Assembly: GCF_005843885.1 (NCBI RefSeq)
Contig: NZ_CP040443.1
Coordinates: 682,001 to 746,000, forward strand
Source of the DNA: Escherichia sp. E4742
Lineage (GTDB): Bacteria; Pseudomonadota; Gammaproteobacteria; Enterobacterales; Enterobacteriaceae
Direction: 5' to 3'
DNA length: 64,000 nucleotides
Positions within the stretch are counted from its first letter, which is position 1; every line of letters starts with the position of its first letter. Positions 57,207 through 64,000 of this stretch are shown here, in pieces. The position numbers were made by a program, and so were the translations under genes. Below the pieces are notes generated by a model, which saw nothing but the letters and a program-made list of their open reading frames with translations, had not been told where the DNA came from and did no database searches.

Positions 57207-58634
57207 TTATTTACGTGCGGCCAGCATAGCGGTCAGTTTTTCAGCCCAGGCTTTGGTTTCCGGTAAATCCACCACCGGCTGGCTGTAGTGACCACGGTTG
57301 TCCGGGGCGACAGGCGTGGTGGCGTCGATAATCAACTTGTCGGTGATCCCCGCCGGACTTGAGCCTGGGTCAAGTTCCAGCACGGACATATTCGGCAACT
57401 GCACCAGGTCCCCTGCCGGGTTCACTTTCGAGGAGAGCGCCCACATCACCTGCGGCAGGTTGAACGGATCAACGTCTTCATCGACCATAATCACCATCTT
57501 CACGTAGCCCAGACCGTGCGGCGTGGTCATCGCACGCAGGCCCACCGCGCGGGCAAAGCCGCCGTAGCGTTTTTTGGTGGAGATTATCGCCAGCAGGCCG
57601 TGGGTGTACATGGCGTTTACCGCCTGTACTTCCGGGAACTCAGCTTTAAGTTGCTGATACAGCGGCACACAGGTGGCTGGCCCCATCAGGTAGTCGATTT
57701 CGGTCCACGGCATACCGAGATAGAGCGATTCGAAAATCGGTTTCGTGCGGTAAGAGACTTTATCGATGCGCACCACGGTCATGTTGCGCCCGCCGGAGTA
57801 GTGGCCGGTAAACTCACCGAATGGCCCTTCAATTTCGCGTTTACGGCTTTCGATAACACCTTCGAGAATTACTTCCGAGCCCCACGGCACATCAAAACCG
57901 GTCAGTGGGGCGGTAGCGATCGGGTATGGGCTTTCGCGCAGCGCGCCCGCCATTTCGTACTCAGACTGATCGTATTTCAGCGGTGTAGCGCCCATCAGCG
58001 TGATGATCGGATCGTTACCAAGAGTGATGGCTATCGGCAAATCTTCGCCACGCTCTTCCGCTTTATGCAGATGCAGGGCGATATCGTGCATTGGCACCGG
58101 TTGCAGGCCGAGCTTACGCTTGCCCTTCACTTCCATACGGTAGATGCCGACATTCTGCTTGCCGAAGTTATCCGGGTCGAGCGGATCGCGGGAAACCACG
58201 CAGGCTTTATCGAGATAGAAACCGCCATCGCCATCGTTCAGGCGAAACAGCGGCAGAATATCGAACAGGTTAATCTCTTCGCCATCGACAGTGTTCTGCG
58301 CCCAGGCTGGATTCGCGCGGCGCTCCGGGGCAATCGGGAAGTTATCCCAGCGGCGGATAAACTCATCAATCTGTTTTTTAACCGGCGTGTTCGGCGGCAG
58401 GCCGAGGGAAATCGCGTGGTTCTGCCAGGAACCGATGGTGTTCATCGCCACTCGCGCATCGGTAAAGCCGCGAATATTATCAAACCACAGCGCGGGTGCG
58501 CCGTCGCCGATACGCCCAGTGGCGTTGGCAGCAGCGGCCAGATCTGGCTCGGCGTTAACCTCCTCACTAATTTTCAGCAATTGTCCCTGGTCGTCGAGTG
58601 CCTGTAAAAAGCTGCGTAAATCATCAAAAGCCAT
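57207..58634 (-). CDS. kpdC: UbiD-family hydroxyarylic acid decarboxylase subunit C
   Basis: 475-residue catalytic subunit of a 4-hydroxybenzoate-type decarboxylase. UbiD hallmarks include the prenyl-FMN/metal region (NVGIYRMEVKGKRKLGLQ; ITLGNDP) and the Arg-Glu-Glu-type site EVILEGVIESRKREIEGPFGEFTGHYSG. It is a paralogue of UbiD rather than the ubiquinone gene. It depends on prenylated FMN from KpdB and overlaps kpdB by 1 nt. As I recall, K-12 lacks this operon at rpoS; many other E. coli and Shigella keep it. Also annotated ecdC. Confidence 0.9.
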   Translation of the reverse strand: MAFDDLRSFLQALDDQGQLLKISEEVNAEPDLAAAANATGRIGDGAPALWFDNIRGFTDARVAMNTIGSWQNHAISLGLPPNTPVKKQIDEFIRRWDNFPIAPERRANPAWAQNTVDGEEINLFDILPLFRLNDGDGGFYLDKACVVSRDPLDPDNFGKQNVGIYRMEVKGKRKLGLQPVPMHDIALHLHKAEERGEDLPIAITLGNDPIITLMGATPLKYDQSEYEMAGALRESPYPIATAPLTGFDVPWGSEVILEGVIESRKREIEGPFGEFTGHYSGGRNMTVVRIDKVSYRTKPIFESLYLGMPWTEIDYLMGPATCVPLYQQLKAEFPEVQAVNAMYTHGLLAIISTKKRYGGFARAVGLRAMTTPHGLGYVKMVIMVDEDVDPFNLPQVMWALSSKVNPAGDLVQLPNMSVLELDPGSSPAGITDKLIIDATTPVAPDNRGHYSQPVVDLPETKAWAEKLTAMLAARK

Positions 58635-59227
58635 TATTCATTCTCCTGAGAAAAACTCCCGGACTGCGGCAATCCTTGCCAGCGCCTGGCTTGAGGATGT
58701 TCGAGGCCAAACTGATCCATCACGCGGGCAACCACGTGGTGGACAATGTCATCTACCGTTTCGGGATGGTTATAGAAGGCAGGCATGGGCGGTATCATCG
58801 CCACGCCCATACGGGAAAGCGCGAGCATATTTTCAAGGTGGATAGTACTGAGCGGCATTTCACGCGGCACCAGCACCAGCTTGCGCCCTTCTTTGAGAAC
58901 AACATCAGCAGCGCGCCCCACCAGCCCATCGGCATAGCCAGCACGGATACCAGCCAGCGTCTTCATGCTGCACGGAATAACGATCATGCCATCGGTACGA
59001 AAGGAACCTGAGGAGATAGTCGCCGCCTGATCCGCCGGGTTATGGCAATAGTCTGCCAGGGCCGCGACATCGTGGACGCTGTAGGGCGTTTCCAGTTCAA
59101 TGGTAGTTTTCGCCCACTTCGACATCACGAGATGTGTTTCAACACCGGGCACCTTCTTTAGTGCTTGCAGTAATGCCACACCAAGAGGCGCACCTGTAGC
59201 CCCAGTCATCCCGACGATCAGTCTCAT
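58634..59227 (-). CDS. kpdB: UbiX-family flavin prenyltransferase subunit B
   Basis: 197 residues. It makes prenylated FMN, the cofactor of KpdC. MRLIVGMTGATGAPLGVALL is the FMN-binding N-terminus of UbiX/Pad1 proteins; VIPCSMKTLAGIRAGYADGL and LVPREMPLSTIHLENML are conserved. First gene of kpdBCD; the HosA-type palindrome at 59245 is directly upstream. Also called ecdB or pad1. Confidence 0.9.
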   Translation of the reverse strand: MRLIVGMTGATGAPLGVALLQALKKVPGVETHLVMSKWAKTTIELETPYSVHDVAALADYCHNPADQAATISSGSFRTDGMIVIPCSMKTLAGIRAGYADGLVGRAADVVLKEGRKLVLVPREMPLSTIHLENMLALSRMGVAMIPPMPAFYNHPETVDDIVHHVVARVMDQFGLEHPQARRWQGLPQSGSFSQENE

Positions 59228-59244
59228 TTTTTATTTCCTTAATT

Positions 59245-59258
59245 GTTCGTACACGAAC
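59245..59258. promoter_or_regulatory. HosA operator palindrome
   Basis: GTTCGTACACGAAC (two-base centre) lies in the kpdB-hosA divergent gap, 18 bp upstream of kpdB. HosA is reported to bind a CGTTCGTATACGAACA-like palindrome and to respond to 4-hydroxybenzoate; this fits repression of kpdBCD. Confidence 0.75.
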
Positions 59259-59373
59259 GTTATTATTAACATACCCTTCTATTCACGTAGCGGCAAGTGC
59301 AGAAAAGTAACAACATCCCCTTCGTCACTGAAAAACAGCTATGATAGCGACAGAAAGTTAGCCCGGAGTTTAC

Positions 59374-59781
59374 ATGGCGTTACGAAATAAAGCGTTCCAT
59401 CAGTTACGACAGCTTTTTCAGCAACACACGTCTCGCTGGCAGCATGAGCTACCTGACCTTACTAAACCGCAGTACGCGGTAATGCGCGCTATTGCTGAAC
59501 AACCCGGTATAGAGCAGGTTGCGCTGATAGAAGCAGCTGTCAGCACTAAGGCAACGCTGGCGGAAATTCTGGCAAGAATGGAAAATCGTGGTCTGGTCAG
59601 ACGAGAGCATGACACCGTCGATAAGCGACGGCGCTTTGTCTGGCTGACTGCGGAAGGGGAAAAGGTACTTGCGGCGGCTATCCCCATTGGTGACGGCGTG
59701 GATGAAGAATTTTTGGGGCGTTTGAGTAGAGATGAGCAAGAGCTGTTTATGCAACTGGTGCGAAAAATGATGGCTGCTTAG
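59374..59781 (+). CDS. hosA: MarR-family regulator HosA
   Basis: 135-residue winged-helix regulator. The DNA-binding region is EQVALIEAAVSTKATLAEILARMENRGLVRREHDTVDKRRRFVWLT (about 48-92), typical of MarR/SlyA. It diverges from kpdBCD and likely represses it until a hydroxybenzoate binds. HosA was first described in enteropathogenic E. coli and is absent from K-12. AGTTTACATGG shows only a weak ribosome site. Confidence 0.92.
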   Translation: MALRNKAFHQLRQLFQQHTSRWQHELPDLTKPQYAVMRAIAEQPGIEQVALIEAAVSTKATLAEILARMENRGLVRREHDTVDKRRRFVWLTAEGEKVLAAAIPIGDGVDEEFLGRLSRDEQELFMQLVRKMMAA

Positions 59782-59865
59782 CATATTACGCCGGAGCCGT
59801 TCTGTACCCTCTCCCCGAACGGCAAGGGGACTGTCCGAGCTCTTTTGAGACTTTATCATCAGATA

Positions 59866-59899
59866 AAAAAAGGCCAGCCTCATAAGAGACTGGCCTTTC
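59866..59899 (-). terminator. rpoS terminator
   Basis: On the minus strand AAGGCCAGTCTCTTATGAGGCTGGCCTTTTTTT is a 9-bp stem followed by seven T residues, directly after the rpoS stop. Confidence 0.9.
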
Positions 59900-59914
59900 T
59901 TAATGGTACTTTGC

Positions 59915-60907
59915 TTATTCGCGGAACAGCGCTTCGATATTCAGCCCCTGAGTCTGCAAAATCTCACGCAGACGGCGCAGGCCTTCAACCTGAATCTGGC
60001 GAACACGTTCACGGGTGAGGCCAATTTCACGACCTACATCTTCCAGTGTTGCCGCTTCGTACCCCAGCAAACCGAATCGACGTGCCAGCACTTCACGCTG
60101 CTTGGCGTTCAGTTCGAACAGCCATTTGACGATGCTTTGTTTCATATCGTCATCTTGCGTGGTGTCTTCCGGACCGTTCTCTTTTTCATCGGCCAGGATA
60201 TCCAGCAACGCTTTTTCGGAATCACCACCCAATGGGGTGTCTACCGAGGTAATGCGCTCGTTAAGACGAAGCATACGGCTGACGTCATCAACTGGCTTAT
60301 CCAGTTGCTCTGCGATCTCTTCCGCACTCGGTTCGTGGTCCAGCTTATGGGACAACTCACGTGCGGTTCGCAGGTAAACGTTCAGCTCCTTTACGATGTG
60401 AATCGGCAAACGAATAGTACGGGTTTGGTTCATAATGGCCCGTTCGATCGTCTGGCGAATCCACCAGGTTGCGTAAGTTGAGAAGCGGAAACCACGTTCC
60501 GGGTCAAACTTCTCAACCGCGCGGATCAGCCCCAGGTTACCCTCTTCGATAAGGTCCAGCAGCGCCAGACCACGATTGCCATAACGGCGGGCAATTTTTA
60601 CCACCAGACGCAAGTTACTCTCGATCATCCGGCGGCGAGAGGCGACATCACCACGCAGTGCGCGACGCGCAAAATAAACTTCTTCTTCGGCCGTTAACAG
60701 TGGCGAATAACCAATCTCACCAAGATAAAGCTGAGTCGCGTCTAGCACACGCTGTGTTGCGCCCTGCGATAACAGCTCCTCTTCGGCCAAATCGTTATCA
60801 CTGGGTTCCTCTTCAACTAAGGCCTTTTCGTCAAAAACCTCAACTCCATTCTCATCAAATTCCGCGTCTTCATTTAAATCATGAACTTTCAGCGTATTCT
60901 GACTCAT
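59915..60907 (-). CDS. rpoS: Stationary-phase sigma factor RpoS (sigma-38)
   Basis: 330-residue sigma factor for the general stress response. Region 1.2-2.4 runs from about 50 to 165 (TYATWWIRQTIERAIMNQTRTIRLP), region 3 about 170-240, and region 4 helix-turn-helix near 285-310 (LEDVGREIGLTRERVRQIQVEGLRRLRE). Residue 33 is Glu, not Gln or amber as in K-12 lines. The start at 60905-60907 (MSQNTLKVHD) is canonical. Its main promoter lies inside nlpD in E. coli, giving the long leader that DsrA, RprA and ArcZ regulate. No disruption seen. Confidence 0.97.
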   Translation of the reverse strand: MSQNTLKVHDLNEDAEFDENGVEVFDEKALVEEEPSDNDLAEEELLSQGATQRVLDATQLYLGEIGYSPLLTAEEEVYFARRALRGDVASRRRMIESNLRLVVKIARRYGNRGLALLDLIEEGNLGLIRAVEKFDPERGFRFSTYATWWIRQTIERAIMNQTRTIRLPIHIVKELNVYLRTARELSHKLDHEPSAEEIAEQLDKPVDDVSRMLRLNERITSVDTPLGGDSEKALLDILADEKENGPEDTTQDDDMKQSIVKWLFELNAKQREVLARRFGLLGYEAATLEDVGREIGLTRERVRQIQVEGLRRLREILQTQGLNIEALFRE

Positions 60908-60969
60908 AAGGTGGCTCCTACCCGTGATCCCTTGACGGAACATTCAAGCAAAAGCCTGGTTCCGCCGAT

Positions 60970-62109
60970 TTATCGCTGCGGCAAATAACGCAGCGGGTTT
61001 ACGGATTTCCCCTTGTAACGAATTTCAAAATGCAAGCGTGTTGAACTGGTTCCGGTGCTACCCATGGTCGCTATTTTTTGCCCCGCCTTAACTTCTTGTT
61101 GTTCCCGGACCAGCATTGTGTCGTTATGGGCGTAGGCACTCAGGTAATCATCATTATGTTTGATGATAATCAGATTACCGTAGCCGCGCAGCGCATTACC
61201 GGCATAAACAACGCGGCCATCTGCGGTCGCGATAATTGCCTGTCCTTTGCTACCTGCGATATCAATCCCCTTGTTGCCTCCCTCAGAAGCGCCAAAGGTT
61301 TCAATCACTTTGCCCTCAGTCGGCCAGCGCCAGGTGGAGATCGGCGTACTGGTTGTTGTACTGCTGACAGTTGGCTCGGTTGTGCTTGCTGTTGGTACCG
61401 TTACAGGCGCTGTGACCGTGGTCGCAGTTGGCTTGTTGTTTGGCAACATTTTGTTAGCACTCTGTTCACCCGAAGATTCAGAATACGTAATTGTCGGTTG
61501 CGACGCAACAGCAACGGTGGAATTTTGTGCAGGTTTGATCACAACTCCTTGCTCTGCTGCATCGGCCTGGGTAATGGCATTTCCGCCAGTGATTGGCGTA
61601 CCGGAAGCATTCCCCACCTGTAAGGTCTGACCGACGTTCAACGCGTATGGCGCCTGAATATTATTGCGTTGGGCAAGGTCACGGAAATCGTTGCCGGTAA
61701 TCCAGGCAATATAGAAAAGCGTGTCGCCTTTTTTCACGGTGTAAGTACTGCCGCTATAACTGCCTTTCGGAATATTCCCGTACTGACGGTTATAGACGAT
61801 GCGTCCGTTTTCCATTTGCACCGGTTGTTGGGCAACAGGCTGTACTGGTTGGATTTGCGGCTGTTGAGCCGATTGAATTTGTGGCTGTTGTACCGGCTGA
61901 ATTTGCGGTTGCTGCGTTGTAGACGTCGTCCCCATCTTCGGTGGCGGCGTAATCAACATACCAGAATTGGTATTTGCAGGCGTATTGCCATTGACGGAGC
62001 TGACCGGTGCCGGTGGATTTGAAGTGTCAGAACAGCCAGCCAACCATAGCGAAACCAGTGACAAAGCCGCAATACGGCGAACGGTGAATTTTGGGCTTCC
62101 CGCGCTCAT
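60970..62109 (-). CDS. nlpD: Murein hydrolase activator lipoprotein NlpD
   Basis: 379-residue outer-membrane lipoprotein that activates the amidase AmiC at the septum. The lipobox is LAGC (Cys26). A Gln/Pro-rich repeat tract QPQIQPVQ/QPQIQSAQ (about 66-95) precedes a LysM domain (TYTVKKGDTLFYIAWITGNDF, about 120-165) and a degenerate LytM domain (about 270-375) that lacks the zinc ligands of active M23 peptidases. It contains the main rpoS promoter. Confidence 0.95.
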   Translation of the reverse strand: MSAGSPKFTVRRIAALSLVSLWLAGCSDTSNPPAPVSSVNGNTPANTNSGMLITPPPKMGTTSTTQQPQIQPVQQPQIQSAQQPQIQPVQPVAQQPVQMENGRIVYNRQYGNIPKGSYSGSTYTVKKGDTLFYIAWITGNDFRDLAQRNNIQAPYALNVGQTLQVGNASGTPITGGNAITQADAAEQGVVIKPAQNSTVAVASQPTITYSESSGEQSANKMLPNNKPTATTVTAPVTVPTASTTEPTVSSTTTSTPISTWRWPTEGKVIETFGASEGGNKGIDIAGSKGQAIIATADGRVVYAGNALRGYGNLIIIKHNDDYLSAYAHNDTMLVREQQEVKAGQKIATMGSTGTSSTRLHFEIRYKGKSVNPLRYLPQR

Positions 62110-62250
62110 TTATCCCCCAGGAAAAAATTGGTTAATAACCAGTGACATAATTACCGTGCAAGGCACCCTACTGAACACTGGAAAAGATGTTCACGATACG
62201 CTGACCTGCTGCAAAATAACCAGGAAAATTCCAGGTATTTTCCTCACGCG

Positions 62251-62877
62251 CTAAGCCAGCTCCCCCTTTACTAAGGGAACAAAGCGCACAGCCTCCACGG
62301 TGTCGATAATAAATTCGCCTCCCCGACGACGCACCCGCTTTAAATACTGGTGCTCTTCCCCTACGGGTAAGACGAGAATGCCGCCTTCATCCAGTTGCGT
62401 CATTAACGCTGTCGGGATTTCGGGCGGTGCTGCCGTTACAATGATAGCGTCAAACGGCGCACGTGCTTGCCAACCTTGCCATCCATCACCGTGACGGGTT
62501 GAAACATTGTGTAAATCAAGATTTTTCAGACGTCTGCGCGCCTGCCACTGCAATCCTTTAATCCGCTCGACCGAGCATACATGCTGGACAAGATGTGCCA
62601 GAATTGCTGTTTGATATCCTGAACCAGTGCCGATCTCCAGCACTCGCGACTGCGGCGTCAGTTCAAGTAATTCAGTCATTCGCGCCACCATATACGGCTG
62701 CGAAATTGTCTGCCCCTGACCTATCGGCAACGCGATATTGTCCCAGGCTTTTTGTTCAAACGCTTCATCGATGAATTTTTCACGCGGCACGGCAGCAAGT
62801 GCATTAAGCACCTGCTCATCCTGAATACCTTGCGCACGTAATTGATCCAGAAGTGCTTGTACGCGTCTGCTTACCAT
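62251..62877 (-). CDS. pcm: Protein-L-isoaspartate O-methyltransferase
   Basis: 208-residue repair methyltransferase acting on isoaspartyl residues with S-adenosylmethionine. SAM motif I is SRVLEIGTGSGYQTAILAHL (about 75-95); the conserved GQGQTISQPYMVA region (about 52-64) follows the N-terminus. It overlaps surE by 7 nt, forming the surE-pcm-nlpD-rpoS order typical of enterobacteria. Confidence 0.96.
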   Translation of the reverse strand: MVSRRVQALLDQLRAQGIQDEQVLNALAAVPREKFIDEAFEQKAWDNIALPIGQGQTISQPYMVARMTELLELTPQSRVLEIGTGSGYQTAILAHLVQHVCSVERIKGLQWQARRRLKNLDLHNVSTRHGDGWQGWQARAPFDAIIVTAAPPEIPTALMTQLDEGGILVLPVGEEHQYLKRVRRRGGEFIIDTVEAVRFVPLVKGELA

Positions 62878-63632
62878 TGCGTGCCAACTCCCACGCTGTT
62901 TAACCAGTCTGAAACCACATCTTGCGCGTTGTGCGCGGTTAAATCTACATGCAGCGGCGTGATGGAGACGTAGCCTTCATCTACCGCAGCAAAATCGGTC
63001 CCCGGACCGGCATCACACTTACCGCCCGGCGGGCCAATCCAGTACAGCGTATTACCGCGCGGATCCTGCTGCGGAATCACTTGATCTGCCGGATGTCGTG
63101 TACCGCAGCGAGTCACGCGGATACCTTTAATCTGATCCAGCGGTAAATCAGGTACGTTGATATTGAGAATACGTCCGGTACGCAGCGGCTCTTTACACAG
63201 TGCGCGCAAAATGGAACAGGTGACCGCTGCAGCAGTGTCGTAATGTTTATGCCCGTCAAGTGAAACGGCCAGCGCCGGAAAACCTAAATGACGGCCTTCC
63301 ATCGCGGCGGCTACCGTGCCGGAATAAATAACATCATCACCCAGATTCGGCCCGGCGTTAATACCCGAAACCACAATATCCGGGCGCGGACGCATCAGAG
63401 CATTCACGCCAAGATAGACACAATCGGTCGGGGTTCCCATTTGCACGGCGATATCACCATTTTCAAAGGTAAACGTGCGCAGGGAGGATTCCAGCGTCAG
63501 GGAATTTGAAGCGCCGCTGCGGTTACGATCCGGGGCGACCACCTGAACGTCAGCAAACTCACGCAGAGCTTTCGCCAGCGTTTGTATACCGGGCGCATGT
63601 ACCCCGTCATCATTACTCAGCAATATGCGCAT
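62871..63632 (-). CDS. surE: 5'/3'-nucleotidase and polyphosphatase SurE
   Basis: 253-residue stress survival phosphatase. The metal-binding DD motif is ILLSNDDGVHAPGI (residues 3-16); other site residues lie in PDRNRSGASNSLT and SGINAGPNLGDD. The start at 63630-63632 (MRILLSNDDG) is chosen for the motif; an upstream in-frame start inside truD would add 30 residues. It overlaps the truD end by 20 nt. Confidence 0.96.
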   Translation of the reverse strand: MRILLSNDDGVHAPGIQTLAKALREFADVQVVAPDRNRSGASNSLTLESSLRTFTFENGDIAVQMGTPTDCVYLGVNALMRPRPDIVVSGINAGPNLGDDVIYSGTVAAAMEGRHLGFPALAVSLDGHKHYDTAAAVTCSILRALCKEPLRTGRILNINVPDLPLDQIKGIRVTRCGTRHPADQVIPQQDPRGNTLYWIGPPGGKCDAGPGTDFAAVDEGYVSITPLHVDLTAHNAQDVVSDWLNSVGVGTQW

Positions 63633-64000
63633 AATCACCTGTTGTGTTGATAAGTTCCCTGACAACGCTGGTTGCAAAGCTTCCTGCCGGAAGCCAGAAA
63701 CGGATTTCGACGGTGACGTCATCCCACCAGTTCCAGCTTAATTGTTGCGGATATAACAGCATCGCTCTGCGCGCCGCCTCAACTTTTTCGCGCAGCAGTA
63801 AGGCTTGTAATTCAGTTTCTTCGGCGACAGCTGCTTGTTCGAATGCCAGCGCCTCACGCTGGGTTCCCCATTCGCCGCTCCCCGGCATTGCAGCTGTAAT
63901 TAACAACTCTTTATCGTTCACGCGACGCTGTAATTCCGCCAGTTCTTCGTTAGTTGCAACAAACCAGCTGCCGCGCCCGGCTAATTGTAGCGCATCACCG
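63613..64000 (-). CDS. truD: tRNA pseudouridine(13) synthase TruD, C-terminal part
   Basis: Only the last 128 or so residues of TruD are in the window; the gene runs off the end at 64000. The visible sequence ([23 protein letters not shown] near the edge, [23 protein letters not shown], ending [15 protein letters not shown]) matches the E. coli C-terminus. TruD forms pseudouridine at position 13 of tRNA-Glu. It overlaps surE by 20 nt. Confidence 0.93.
   Translation of the reverse strand, partial: [128 protein letters not shown]

Noticed and set aside
57516..58607. A 363-residue open frame antisense to kpdC
   Set aside because: Shadow of kpdC; no start signal and no recognisable domain.
60970..61630. 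Plus-strand frames across nlpD
   Set aside because: Antisense to nlpD, with Thr/Val-rich low complexity mirrored from its linker.

Overview
The window is 64 kb of an Escherichia chromosome, almost certainly E. coli but not K-12. The core genes match E. coli products in sequence, length and order: luxS-gshA-yqaAB-argQZYV-serV-csrA-alaS-recX-recA-pncC-mltB-srl-norRVW-hypF-hydN-asc-hyc-hyp-fhlA-ygbA-mutS-pphB-ltn/otn-rpoS-nlpD-pcm-surE-truD. Several blocks that I recall as absent from K-12 sit in this backbone. They are an AIDA-type autotransporter beside luxS, a 79-residue membrane protein between pncC and mltB, an exported 257-residue protein at the end of the hyc operon, and a kpdDCB/hosA hydroxyarylic acid decarboxylase module between ygbN and rpoS. 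Comparisons with K-12 are from memory; no alignment was run.

Layout. 1-6600: AT-rich flank, autotransporter, luxS, the sRNA micA in the luxS-gshA gap, gshA (TTG start), yqaA and yqaB. 6700-8100: a tRNA operon (serV and four identical tRNA-Arg) interleaved with repeats carrying tRNA 3' ends, then csrA. 8300-15000: alaS, recX, recA with its SOS box, pncC, the small membrane gene and mltB. 15250-20200: sorbitol operon srlAEBD-gutM-srlR-gutQ. 20200-24470: nitric oxide detoxification (norR divergent from norVW), then a 97-98 bp tandem REP-type array. 24890-32130: hypF, hydN, and the beta-glucoside operon ascFB with its repressor ascG.

32240-46870 is the formate hydrogenlyase locus: hycABCDEFGHI on the minus strand, hypABCDE and fhlA on the plus strand. 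The shared hycA-hypA gap has two back-to-back sigma-54 promoters. The genes form one machine: HycB-G are the hydrogenase-3 electron and membrane arms, HycI matures HycE, HypA-F build the NiFe(CN)2CO centre, FhlA activates and HycA opposes it. 46900-56920: ygbA with an NsrR-type site, mutS, pphB, and the four-carbon acid sugar cluster (ygbI, ltnD, otnK, otnC, otnI, ygbN). 56960-59780: kpdDCB and hosA. 59900-64000: rpoS (Glu at residue 33), nlpD, pcm, surE and the 3' part of truD.

I see no phage, insertion sequence, CRISPR array or plasmid origin. No clearly new multi-gene system is evident. The least explained items are the exported protein appended to the hyc operon, the small membrane protein beside mltB, the autotransporter passenger, and the tRNA-derived and REP-type repeats.
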